The position numbers and the translations under genes were made by a program. The notes under the pieces are model-generated. The model ran no database searches. It was not told the DNA's origin and saw nothing but the letters and a program-made list of their open reading frames with translations. 64,000 nt of DNA from Silurus meridionalis (taxonomy: Eukaryota > Chordata > Actinopteri > Siluriformes > Siluridae): positions 20,894,905 to 20,958,904 of the forward strand of contig NC_060901.1 in NCBI RefSeq assembly GCF_014805685.1, given 5' to 3'. Positions 12,225 to 21,599 of the stretch are shown here, one piece after another. Numbering within the stretch: position 1 is the stretch's first letter; each line of letters starts with the position of its first letter.

Positions 12225-12264
12225 CTCTTGAGATGCGCGAGAGTAAGACGAGTGAATACACGCT
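11786..12264. other. Intergenic; (GAT)n at 12194-12223
   Basis: Unique sequence downstream of the presumed lratd1 3' end, with a ten-unit GAT/ATG run. Confidence 0.7.
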
Positions 12265-13074
12265 TCAGAGAGCAATCCAAGTTTTATTTTCAATAAAACA
12301 AAGATTCCCTTTGGATAACTAAAAATACAAAAATATGCACTCCGAAAAAAAAAATGAGAAGAATGTACAGTATATATATATATTTGTTTTTGTTTAGTTC
12401 ACGTGGAAAAAAAAAAAAAAAAGCCATACGTGTTTGTGTTTGCAGGTCGTTACGCAGTGGCGCGTGATCTCCACGAGTCGTCATTAAAATGCTAAAGCTT
12501 TTGGTACGGTTTTTTTTTTTTATTATTTATAAATTTCTTTTTTATTAAAGAAAATAAATGATTAAAAAAAAGAAAGAAAGAAAGAAAGAAAAGAAGAAAG
12601 AATCCAGAGCGCGCATCATCCTGCCACAAGCAATCCGTCTCTGCGTCCGTGTGTGTCTGCGCGCGCGCACGGCGCGTCTCAGCGTCTCCATCATCAATGG
12701 CCATTAGGGGTTTCTTTTTTTCTTTTTCTTTACTTTTTTTTATATTTCTTATTCTGTGCTGAACGAAAGAAGGTTCGTGTTGTCCGGAGCGGAACCGCAT
12801 CCACACGACCTGAGCATCTCCCACCACCCCACATCCAAAAAAAGGGCGTTGTCTTTGCCTTTACAAACACACACTGAGCTTCCAAAAGCGCACATTCCTG
12901 CGAAAAGTCTTCCAAGAAGGATTGGGAGCATCCCTCTGTTTCTCCTCCTCCTCCTCCTCCTCCTCTTGTGCGCAGTCCCGAGATGCTGAACAAGAAGATG
13001 TGCGGGGGAAAAAAGGACCACAAAAATATAACACGAAAAAAAAAAAGAAAGAAAGAAAGAAAGAGAAAATCCGC
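12265..13074 (-). other. lratd1: 3' UTR of lratd1 (approximate end)
   Basis: Downstream of the TGA stop (13077-13075) the message would start with a pyrimidine-rich run (CTTT repeats, 13066-13030), then cross several A/T runs and another TTTC tract at 12568-12600. Minus-strand AATAAA signals lie at 12546-12541, 12524-12519 and 12288-12283. The last is taken as the distal end, giving about 800 bases. Which signal is used cannot be told from sequence. Confidence 0.5.
12283..12288 (-). terminator. Candidate distal poly(A) signal AATAAA for lratd1
   Basis: TTTATT on the plus strand gives AATAAA on the minus strand. A GCGTGTATT stretch about 25 bases downstream could serve as the GU-rich element. 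Proximal alternatives are at 12519-12524 and 12541-12546. Confidence 0.45.
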
Positions 13075-13821
13075 TCACTGCAGAGAGAGCTCCTCGAGAA
13101 TTCCACTGGCGTCCACGCGCCTCCGCTCGCGCACGAGCTCCTCGAGGCTGCGGAAGACGAGCGTGTGCACGGTGCTCTCGGACAGGTGCACCTTGAGCAG
13201 ATAGCGCTGACCGGCCGAGTGCGCCTCGCCGCCGGCCTTGAACTCGCGCTTGCCGAAGCGGCACCAGGCGGCGAAGCTCTCCGAGCTGGTCCAGCACACG
13301 TCGGCGCGGCTCAGCCCGAGGTGGCCGATCGCGTTGCGCACCACCAGGTCGGGGGGCAGCGGGCGAAAGCGGTAGCGGTCGTTGGCGATGCGTCCGCGGC
13401 GGCCGCCGCTCACGTCAAGCAGGCTGTCCTTGCGGATCTCGCCCTTGTGCAGGTGGATTACCTGGTCGTCGCCCTCGAACACGGCCCAGTGCGGCGCCTG
13501 GGCGCTCGCCACCAGCTCGAGCACGTCGCCCGGCTTGCACATGGCGAGCAGCGTGCGCGCCGGGTACACGCGCAGGTCGTCGCCGCGCGCGCGCGCCTTG
13601 GAGAAGATGCATTCGTGGCAGCAGAAGGCCGAGTACTCGAGCTCGTCCGGGGTTTCCGCGGCGACCTCCTCGCTCGGGCTGCGTTCGTCAAGCTCCTCCT
13701 CGTCGTCGGAGAAGAAGTAGGCGACGCCGACGCGCAGCTCGTCCTTCTCCACGCCAGACGGATCCCCCGTGGGCAGCTCGCTGTAGCTCAGGTGCGTGAT
13801 CCGGTCCAGTTGGTTGCCCAT
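13075..13821 (-). CDS. lratd1: LRAT domain-containing protein 1 (FAM84A/NSE1)
   Basis: The 248-residue product starts MGNQLDRITHLSYSELPTGD, which matches the N-terminus of vertebrate LRATD1. An acidic stretch follows (residues 39-53, SDDEEELDE), then an LRAT/NlpC-P60-like domain at about residues 63-212. The conserved His lies in HWAVFEG (111-117), followed by VIHLHKGEI (121-129). The LRAT catalytic NCEHF position reads S-S-E-S-F (179-183), so the cysteine is serine; NSESF is usual for LRATD1/2, and here N is also S. FAAWCRFGKREF (183-194) and the tail SLEELVRERRRVDASG (225-240) are typical of the family. The middle (CKPGD, QAPHWAV, GRRGR) looks as close to LRATD2 as to LRATD1, but the first 30 residues decide for LRATD1. 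Human LRATD1 is about 290 residues; this copy lacks most of the linker after the acidic stretch and has a shorter C-terminus. The ATG at 13821 is chosen because Met-Gly-Asn-Gln is the family start; the same frame upstream has only a GTG. The CDS is GC-rich and lies in one exon. In mammals the gene is linked to cell shape and motility; its biochemistry is not established. Confidence 0.93.
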   Translation of the reverse strand: MGNQLDRITHLSYSELPTGDPSGVEKDELRVGVAYFFSDDEEELDERSPSEEVAAETPDELEYSAFCCHECIFSKARARGDDLRVYPARTLLAMCKPGDVLELVASAQAPHWAVFEGDDQVIHLHKGEIRKDSLLDVSGGRRGRIANDRYRFRPLPPDLVVRNAIGHLGLSRADVCWTSSESFAAWCRFGKREFKAGGEAHSAGQRYLLKVHLSESTVHTLVFRSLEELVRERRRVDASGILEELSLQ

Positions 13822-13850
13822 CAAGGACGGGAGAGGCACGCGAGAGGCAT
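13821..13850 (-). promoter_or_regulatory. uORF of nine codons overlapping the lratd1 start (UGAUG)
   Basis: In exon 2, an ATG at 13850-13848 opens a 9-codon frame (MPLACLSRP) whose TGA stop (13823-13821) shares its A with the lratd1 ATG (13821-13819). The main start has T at -3 and G at +4, a poor-to-moderate context; the uORF start is also weak (T at -3). The layout would allow termination-reinitiation control. Seen directly; function is inferred. Confidence 0.6.
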
Positions 13851-13862
13851 GGAAAGCTGCTT

Positions 13863-13998
13863 CTGTGATCGGAAAAGGAATAAAATCATCTTAGCCTCGT
13901 GGTTGTAGAGATCAGACATGTAAACAAGTCACTGCGCCTGGAGCGAGCTGAGAAAAGCAACGCGAGCGCGAATCAATATTTGATGTTTGACAACACAC

Positions 13999-14047
<49 letters not shown>

Positions 14048-14177
14048 AAAGAAACGTGTCAGCAACAGCTACAAAAGCATGCACTATGCATTCTTCCAAT
14101 GCCTTCGGATAAGTACAGATCTCATGCATCAGAATACCAGAAACCGGACACCTGCACGCACGCTCTGAAACGCTCAC
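13863..14177 (-). other. lratd1: Predicted 5'-UTR intron of lratd1
   Basis: On the minus strand the sequence at 14180-14171 reads CAG|GTGAGCG, a strong donor. At 13886-13863 it reads a pyrimidine-rich run ending CGATCACAG, a good acceptor, with a possible branch-point GGCTAAG about 30 bases before. The intron is 315 bp and leaves the whole CDS in exon 2, as expected for this gene. It holds a (CA)n tract at 13992-14045. Inferred from sequence signals only. Confidence 0.7.
13992..14045 (+). repeat. (CA)n microsatellite inside the lratd1 intron
   Basis: About 27 CA units with one CG interruption. It takes up about one sixth of the predicted intron. Confidence 0.9.
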
Positions 14178-14201
14178 CTGCGTATTTCCTGGCGCGCGCC
14201 G

Positions 14202-14222
14202 CTAATTGATCTTTCGCTCCAT
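14202..14222 (-). promoter_or_regulatory. Six-codon uORF in predicted exon 1
   Basis: ATG at 14222-14220 followed by five codons and TAG (MERKIN). It is the only ATG I find on the minus strand between the predicted start site and the donor. It matters only if the exon-1 model is right. Confidence 0.4.
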
Positions 14223-14278
14223 CCGTGGTCCAGTTTTCTCCACTCCGAAACAAAAGGCTTTCCCTCCACCTCTGCTCT

Positions 14279-14352
14279 AACTCTCTCTCTCTCTTTCTCC
14301 TCTCCGCGCGCGCGCGCACACCCGCACACACACACACGCGCACACGCACCGC
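14279..14352. repeat. CT, CG and CA runs in predicted exon 1
   Basis: A (CT)n run (14279-14294) is followed by a CG alternation (about 14304-14317) and then CA/CG alternation to 14352. Alternating purine-pyrimidine of this kind just inside a start site can adopt Z-DNA; that is inference. Confidence 0.7.
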
Positions 14353-14403
14353 GCACTCCCCTGCCCGGAACTGAAACTACTCTCCAACTCAGCGCACCGC
14401 CTC

Positions 14404-14472
14404 ACTTTAAATAAGAGCCCGAAACTCCGCCCTCGTGCACCAAAACCCGCCCTTCCTTCAATCTGATTGGTT
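14404..14472 (-). promoter_or_regulatory. lratd1 core promoter: TATA-like, two GC boxes, CCAAT
   Basis: Read on the minus strand: CCAATCAG at 14470-14463, GGGCGGG-type GC box at about 14453-14446, a second GC box at about 14433-14426, then TATTTAAAG at 14413-14405. Order and spacing fit a vertebrate core promoter with a start near 14375-14383. A CpG-rich first exon follows. Confidence 0.65.
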
Positions 14473-15331
14473 CGTTCTTTTAACACGGAGCGCATTGCTC
14501 CAACATCATACTACAACAGGGCTTATCATGATGTGTAGTGTTCCCCAAATCCTGCTGCAGGAGACCCTCTGTAGTCTGCACTGCACATTTCACTGCACAT
14601 TCTCTCCATTATCGCTTCCACTTTAACCTTCACCATTCCTCAGCGCCCTGGTTTGCCTCAATCAGACTCGATAAACACATAAACGACCATTCCAGGACCA
14701 AGTCTGAGGGTCCGAGTGCAAATTATACCCAGAACCGAACATCTGCATCATATAGTACAAGCCTAAATATTGAAATAAAAAATGCATTCCCAGAAATCCG
14801 TGCACCTTCTCGTCAGCACCCCCGTCATAGGCCTACACTCGTTTACGTGCATTCGAACGCATGCATGCGAAAGGTTAAATTCCGGAGAGAAAATGAAATA
14901 CTATCGAGAGCCGTTTTTCTTTTTTTCGGCAGAAAGCGTGAAGAAACGTGTGACATTTCAGTGTGGAGTCTCAATGTATGAGAAGTGAATAGTGAAGAAA
15001 GACAAAAAAAATGGAGAGAATGATGATGTGAAGATGAGACGGGGGAATAATAATGAAAAAAAAGAAGCAGGCAATATATATGAATTTATGAGCGTTATTT
15101 TCGCACTGGGTGGACGCCAGGCAGTGAAGGAGTGAAGATGTTGATTGCTGTGTATGTTTTGTGTTTACATCACACTGGAGAGTTATTATCAAACCCTCCT
15201 CTCCTCCGCATGAAACCTGAACGGCCACAGCATACGCCTGTAAATTTTGTTGTATTAAAATCTCATATATACATTTTTATCGACAAAAGTATCAGCACAC
15301 CAGACTTTTCCAGCCATATGAGAGGATCCAC
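14473..15331. other. Upstream flank of lratd1, no gene seen
   Basis: Non-repetitive sequence. Plus-strand frames at 14538-14988 show no recognisable domain. It may hold distal promoter elements. Confidence 0.45.
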
Positions 15332-16203
15332 AGTACCAATGTACCAGCAGTTCCTGAATCTACAAGCACCGTTACACCACAATAGTTCCTAAATGAAGGA
15401 TTGCACCACAGTAGTTCCTGGATCCAGTAGCACCACTACACCACAGTAGTTCCTGGATCCAGCATTGTACCACAGTAGTTCCTAGATCCAGTAGCAACAT
15501 TACACCACAGTAGTTCCTGTATCCAGCATTGTACCACAGTAGTTCCTGGATCCAGTAGCACCGTTAAACCACAGTAGTTCCTGAATCTAGCATTACACCA
15601 CAGTAGTTCCTGGATCCAGTAGCACCGTTACACCACAGTAGTTCCTGGATCCAGTAGCACCATTACACCACAGTAGTTCCTGGATCCAGTAGTACCGTTA
15701 CACCACAGTAGTTCCTGAATTTAGCATTGTACCACAGTAGTTCCTGGATCCAGTAGTACCGTTACACCACAGTAGTTCCTGAATCTAGAATTACACCACA
15801 GTAGTTCCTGGATCCAGTAGCACCGTTACACCACAGTAGTTCCTGAATTTAGCATTGTACCACAGTAGTTCCTGGATCCAGTAGTACCGTTACACCACAG
15901 TAGTTCCTGGATCCAGCATTGTACCACAGTAGTTCCAGGATCCAGTAGCACCATTACACCACAGTAGTTCCTGGATCCAGCATTGTACCACAGTAGTTCC
16001 TGGATCCAGTAGCACATTACACCACAGTAGTTCCTGGATCCAGTAGTACCGTTACACCACAGTAGTTCCTAAATCTAGCATTGTACCACAGTAGTTCCTG
16101 GATCCAGTAGCACCATTACACCACAGTAGTTCCTGAATCCAGTAGCACCGTTACACCACAGTAGTTCCTGAATCCAGTAGCACCGTTACACCACAGTAGT
16201 TCG
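15332..16203 (+). repeat. Minisatellite, alternating 29- and 35-bp units (CACAGTAGTTCCTGGATCC)
   Basis: A conserved core CCACAGTAGTTCCTGGATCC is followed by either AGTAGCACCGTTACA or AGCATTGTA, giving about 27 units. Unit types are interspersed in a non-random way (long-long-short patterns). The first copies (15332-15420) are most diverged. Confidence 0.92.
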
Positions 16204-16344
16204 TCTGAGTGGTTATTCACGTTTGTCAAACCGCCATGACGTCTGAATGTGACAATTTAGTCGAGTGTTTACTATGAGGGTCTGGATGTAAATGCGCATT
16301 TATGCGGCACGTCTCCACGTGTTTGTGAAGTCTATTTAAACATG

Positions 16345-16346
<2 letters not shown>

Positions 16347-16408
<62 letters not shown>
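16347..16408 (+). repeat. (TG)n microsatellite
   Basis: About 31 units. Confidence 0.95.
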
Positions 16409-16409
<1 letters not shown>

Positions 16410-16920
16410 TGACTTTACAGATTCAGGGTGTTGTTTGAACTGAGTTATAATCCTGGCACCTCTTCTAAGGGCACGGCATTAACACACAGACTTTAAGCCT
16501 GGAGAGACAAATAAAAAGTGACGTCTGGGTGTTTTACTCCAGCAGCACGTACATGAGTCATTTCAATTCTGCTTTAATTCCGATCAGGGCAACATGGAAG
16601 CCGATACAACAATATATTATATAGTTATTATATTATATACAGCAGGGATGTGCATCTTCATAACAATCACGCCAGACGTTCTTTTCAAGTTACAGCTCTG
16701 CCTCTGCCATGTAAATCTCTATTCTGTGTGACTCTCAGGATGCGCCTCGGCCTCCAAAACGCACCTGAGAAATCAGTCTACATATCAAATATGAGTCACA
16801 AATTATTGGTCACTTTCTTAATAATTAAAGTCGAGCGCATTTAATAACAATTCTATAAAAATACATTGTTTATTACCGCCGCAAACTTGTTCAAAAACGA
16901 CGTTTCGCGACGCAAATGCC
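16409..16920. other. Intergenic, no feature seen
   Basis: Unique sequence. Confidence 0.5.
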
Positions 16921-16924
16921 AACG

Positions 16925-17470
16925 TACCGTGAAAAAGAATAAGAAAAAGCAAAGGAGGATGAAATAGTTGAAGATAAAGAAAGGGAGAATGAGCTGGAGA
17001 AGAAGAAGGAGAAGGGAGAGAAAGAGCTGGAGAAGAAGAAGCTGAAGAAGGAGATAAAAATTAAGAAAGGAGATGGAGGTGAAGAAAGCAACGAGATGAA
17101 AAAGTTGCAGAAGTGCAAGATGGAGAAGAAGAAACAGAAGTACAAAAGAAGATGGAGAAAAGAAGGAGAGGAAACAGAAAAGACGACGTAGCGCAGAGGA
17201 AAACGAAGAAAAATCAGAAGAGGATGAAGAATAATAATAAGAAAAAGATGAAGTATTAGAAGATGGAGAACAAGATGAAATTCGATGATAATGAAGGTAG
17301 AGAAAAGAAGGAGGAGGTTAAGAAGAAGAAGAAAATGATAAAGTAGTAAAAGACGAAAATTATGATGAGGAATAAGCATGAAAATAAGATGAAGAACAAG
17401 AGGGGGAAAAAAAGAAGGAGGAGATGGATAATAATGAGGATGGAAAAAAGAAGAAAAATTAGATCTTTAG
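16925..17470 (+). repeat. Purine-only tract rich in GAA/GGA
   Basis: About 545 bp of nearly pure A/G with GAAGAAGAAGG motifs and few T. Minus-strand frames rich in L, F, S and I are artefacts. Such tracts can form triplex (H-) DNA. Confidence 0.9.
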
Positions 17471-17510
17471 TACACAAGATTGCTCTCCTCTTTGCAGCAT
17501 AAACTGTCCC

Positions 17511-17513
<3 letters not shown>

Positions 17514-17553
<40 letters not shown>
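17514..17553 (+). repeat. (TG)n microsatellite
   Basis: About 20 units. Confidence 0.95.
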
Positions 17554-17555
<2 letters not shown>

Positions 17556-18125
17556 CGGACACATGCATTACACACCATCAGAAGCCTTTAGATCATTAAT
17601 GATTCTGGATACACAGGAGGAACCAGTCGTCAGTCGCATCATAATGGCACAGAAACACGACTGCAGTGTGACACGTGCAGACAAAGAACCAGCCAAAACA
17701 AAGATGTGTGGGAAGGAGGAGCAGGATGAAACCCTCAGAACTCTGATGAGAAGCGCGTCGGGGTGTAAGCTCGGGTTTTGGTGTGGCGAGATGTTCGAGG
17801 GAAAGCGATGAGAGATGAGTGAAGGGACGGTGAAGATGATGTCTGCATGTTTGAAGACAGTATTGATGATGTTGGTAAAGATGCACTTCATCCTGCAGCT
17901 GTATTGCTGTAAATCGTGAAGGGCAGGAGCACGGTGGTGTTAATAGTGTAATAATGTGCTGCAGGTTTCAAGGCCAATCACAGGTACCTGCTAATGCACT
18001 CGCTGAGGTTTCTATAGTAATGAATGAGATGTTTCTCCACTGCAAACTAAAAACAGAAACTAGGTCCTTGGTTTAAGATCCAGGTAGAAACATCACTGCA
18101 TTGGTTCCAAAGATTGTATACACTT
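17554..18125. other. Intergenic, no gene seen
   Basis: Overlapping frames on both strands at 17515-17891 have no recognisable motif. Confidence 0.45.
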
Positions 18126-18129
18126 TATA

Positions 18130-18345
18130 GAGGAACATACTGGGACACTGAGTTTCCATGGGTGTGGAAGATTTTGATTGGCGTACCTCAGGTCATCTCC
18201 TCAGTTCGTCACCTCCATTATCATCTGACTTTACTAAATAGCTGAATGAGATTTTACAAATCTCCATTTAATCTGGAGGAACATCTTCCCAGATGGTGAA
18301 GCTCATTATAAGAGCGAACGGAGATTGGGATGGGATCTTTGAGCA
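18130..18345 (+). mobile_element. Tc1-like relic, family A
   Basis: From the GGGTGTGGAAGATTTTGA block through CTGACTTTACTAAATAGC and GGAACATCTTCCCAGATGG to AGCTCATTATAAGAGCGAA. It matches the 3' half of family A. Confidence 0.7.
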
Positions 18346-18349
18346 GAGA

Positions 18350-18700
18350 GAACTAGAATTTGGTGGGGGCTTGGTGGGTCCAGAGCTGATCCCAAAGAGC
18401 ATCCAAATGGGTCAAGAGTAAATTGCAGGGCACCATGCACACAAAGCAGGTTGGGTCCATGGATTTTTGCTGCTGAAGCCAAAGTTGTACTCTACTCTTT
18501 AGATGTTGCAAAAATCTGCAAGATTTGAACGATTCATCAAACCAGATCACATTCTTCATATCTACATCACATCTTCTGTTAAAGACCCTCCATCCCAGGA
18601 TCAGCCCGGGTTTCTGTTCTTGGCTGGCAGGAGCGGAACCTGTTGTGGTCTTTAACTGATGAGACCTTTATGGTTGACCCAGTGATTCAGCAAACCCGAT
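18350..18700 (-). mobile_element. Probable second Tc1-like relic (family B), antisense
   Basis: On the minus strand, 18559-18353 reads VIWFDESF ... LDALWDQLW, loosely like the Tc1 DES and HLWD motifs. The plus-strand phrase GGCAGGAGCGGAACCTGTTG (18628-18647) resembles a widespread fish Tc1-like repeat in antisense. Frames are broken. Confidence 0.4.
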
Positions 18701-19290
18701 GCATGTAACAATCTCGAAGGTCTCCGCCCGGATAAAATCGACTGATCTTCAGAGCGCTCGTGCAGCAGGCCTTCGTATGTACTGCCTCTTCAGGCGAAAC
18801 CACTGAGGACATGATCCAAACACTGATGGCTGGCTGACGGCCAAAGCCAACTCGTTTGTCCTCAATTATATTGGCATGGCAGTGGTTTTTGTAGATTAGA
18901 CAGAATTGCAGAATTTGGCTCAGAGCGTCACCTCGGCGTCCAAACCTGCGAGGCCCAATGCCATTCCTCTATTATGGCTCCTTTTGAGCTTTTTCGTTAG
19001 CTGTGCATGGAATATTTCTTCCAAACATCACCTCTCGGAAGGCATCCAGCACGGTACTGTGCTCCGTCTTCAGCCTGTAGAAGGATGCAATTTAGCTTAA
19101 GAGGATTATTCTTGTATTTTCAGCTCTGAGGAATGATATCCTGATATCTATTCAATTGTTGCACCAGCAATCCTGCATCGTTCTAAATTTTTGGTAAAAC
19201 AGGGTTGAGGAAGAAACCAAACATGGAGAAGATCCATGCATTTGAAACAATTGTTTATTAGCATCACTAGCATACTGTAGCATGTGGCCA
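18701..19290. other. Intergenic, probably decayed repeat
   Basis: No clear feature. 18700-18900 may continue the relic to the left. Confidence 0.3.
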
Positions 19291-19294
19291 AAGC

Positions 19295-19295
<1 letters not shown>

Positions 19296-19379
<84 letters not shown>

Positions 19380-19418
19380 GATACACATATATACATACAT
19401 ACATACATACATACATAT
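19296..19418 (+). repeat. (AT)n then (CATA)n compound microsatellite
   Basis: AT run to about 19371, then CA/TA steps and CATA units to 19418. Confidence 0.95.
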
Positions 19419-19663
19419 AGCTGACCATCTGAAAGTCAGGGTTTTTTGCGTCTTTCTCTGTAGCAGGGCATCTGAGTGAGAGTCACAACAAAGACGTGCT
19501 GCAGGTGAAAACGTCAATCTGCTCCTGCCACTTCAAGAAGCTTCAGGTTGACCTGGTTTGATGGCTCCAAAAGTAAATCCTTGGTTTCCAGGGCGATTTG
19601 GGCTTTAATTAATGCTAAAGAATTGTTTATGTATATAAACACGTATTTGTATATTATATATAA

Positions 19664-19872
19664 ATAAGGTGAGACCATTTTGTTTCTGGGAGAGAAACTC
19701 ACGTGTAAGGAGAGCCCGGTGACAGAGTTTACACGTGGTCAGAACCGCACCAGCTGTCCTGGGCTTATGGCACACTGACTTTTGAAGGTCGGTGCTCCCT
19801 GTGACTGTGCGTGCTGCCGTCTGTTGGCGTGTTATAAAACTAGTCTTAAAACTTTTTGATACCACCGTGTAC
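19664..19872 (-). mobile_element. Mariner-like relic (internally deleted)
   Basis: The minus strand of 19734-19664 reads LCHRALLTREFLSQKQNG, like the stretch after the DNAPxH motif of mariner transposases. The end at 19872-19791 (GGTGGTATCAAAAAGTTTTA...) recurs at 54844-54755 and looks like a mariner terminus. Most of the element is missing. Confidence 0.5.
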
Positions 19873-19897
19873 ACACATACACACACACACACACACA
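19869..19897 (+). repeat. (CA)n microsatellite
   Basis: Short imperfect run next to the mariner-like terminus. Confidence 0.9.
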
Positions 19898-20129
19898 AAG
19901 CAGGATCAGTGTTGTTGTCCAGGTGAAGCTCATATCTAACTTTGTATTGTTTATGTATTAAGTTAAAACACGTCGGCGATTGACCTTCTGATCCTTGGAC
20001 CCTGCAAAGAATTTAACCACGTCACAATGACGTCCACTACGCAAAGTGACGCAAATCGTTACACAGACGTGCTCTGCTTGCAGTGCAAAATCAGTTAACC
20101 TTCACAGAAAACAAACATTATTCCCTAAA

Positions 20130-20585
20130 GCCTACTCTCTTCATGCCATAGTGTTTTTGATAGGTTAGAGTTTCTATCCAATCAGATTTCAGCATCACAT
20201 CATGTGTGTTAGCAGTTCACAATAAACACTGCAGGCACCTTGGAGCTCACAATCCATATTTCTCGAAGACTTTTTGCTTTAACCAATCAGATTTTGAGTG
20301 AAGAGCTCCAGGGCCCTCTAGCAGGTGTCTAATAACGTTGGCATTTTCACGTCCTTTCATCGGATGGTGTGAGAGCGTAACTAGTCAGAGTTTGCAAACC
20401 GAATTTGTAGCAAGTTCAAATGTGGATTTAAGAGCTGTTTTTTTTTCATTCCGCAATGACTGACAGAGAAGAAATCGATTTGCTTGCAGATACACTACAA
20501 CAAGGCGCCAAAACAAAAACAAGTTTTCATTCCTGTACAATTTGCTCAAAAACACACTTCGTTTCCACTCCCCAGGAAAACTAAT
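20130..20585 (+). mobile_element. Possible hAT-type relic with a broken 42-codon ORF start
   Basis: Repeated CCAATCAGATTT phrases (20178, 20284) lead into an ATG at 20456 opening MTDREEIDLLADTLQQGAKT, which ends at 20584. The opening has the feel of fish hAT/ZMYM1-like proteins, but the match is from memory and short. Confidence 0.3.
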
Positions 20586-21595
20586 GCACAGAGAATAAAA
20601 TGCACGTGGTGATGTGACGAGGTGAATACCGATGCTTCTGCTGGAGATGATGTATGTGGAGGTGCAGTTGTGGCTCCAGTGAAAGGAGACGTGTTGAATT
20701 GGGTTTTAGTGATGTTTTTTCTGACTGTAGGAGATCCTGTGTGTGATGCAGCTCTGTTCTACTGCACTTCTCTATAATACTGATGTTTTCTGTAGACGTA
20801 GTGAAATGTACCACCTGCTACTGGTAAATACAAACCCCCTATTTATCCACACACAGAGACCGTATTCTACGTACGAAGTTCTGTGAAGGACAGCAGTTTG
20901 GTTCAGATCATCATCTGAATAACTCCTGCCTTTGGTTTGACTTTCCGAGGTCTCGCAGGCCTGTTTTCTCCTGTCTCGCTGCCGGATGTAACCGACTTGC
21001 ATTCTGCCAAGCTGAAGAAAGTCTAAAGAGGGATGAGATGTTTGAGGGCATGTTGTAGTAATATGCTGCTGTCGGAATGAAGGATTAATGAATGGGCTCG
21101 TGTGAACGGACACGGGCTCATGCGCAAAATTAAATGCGTGTGGGTGCACGAAGAGTTGCGAGTAAATTATAACCTTTGGCTCGCCGCCTGTCAGACACGT
21201 CTCCACGCCGGAGCCTGAACTTAAAACGTTGTTGCCCTGGTGGTTAAGTTCTTCTCACTATGCCACTTCATTAAATAACCACTAACCGCTAACGTCATCG
21301 CTGTGGCGTCCTTGGAGAAAAAAAAAACAGCTACAAAGCCGGAGATTGATTGATGCACTTGTTTCTACAAACCAGAGCATGACTTTAAAGCTCCTGCCAG
21401 GCCGGCTCCTGGAGAACGAGCTGGAGTTTATTTATTTATGCTGCTCTGGGATAATGGAGAAGGTGCTGACTGTAAAGTAAAGAGAGTCACCGAGAAGAAA
21501 AAATGAATAAAGAGTAACTTCAGGGGTTTATTGGCAAAACATTTGTTGCTCAGGAATGAGACCTCTATATCAAGGGATTTTTCTTTCTACATATA
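20586..21595. other. Intergenic, no gene seen
   Basis: A 144-codon minus-strand frame at 20772-21206 has no recognisable domain and is not called. Confidence 0.45.
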
Positions 21596-21599
21596 TTAG

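Larger units (their letters stand above)
14178..14380 (-). other. lratd1: Predicted non-coding first exon of lratd1
   Basis: This lies between the donor at 14177/14178 and a start site placed about 30 bp downstream of the TATA-like box, so the outer edge is approximate. It is GC-rich with CT, CG and CA runs (14279-14352). It contains one short uORF (14202-14222). Confidence 0.55.

Noticed and set aside
12922..13908. 328-codon plus-strand frame opposite lratd1
   Set aside because: It is the antisense shadow of a GC-rich CDS, rich in A, R, L and V, with no recognisable domain.
15332..16203. CRISPR-like look (conserved core with two alternating tails)
   Set aside because: The tails are themselves repeated, the genome is vertebrate, and no cas genes exist; it is a minisatellite.
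20772..21206. 144-codon minus-strand frame
   Set aside because: No domain, composition like the surrounding non-coding DNA.
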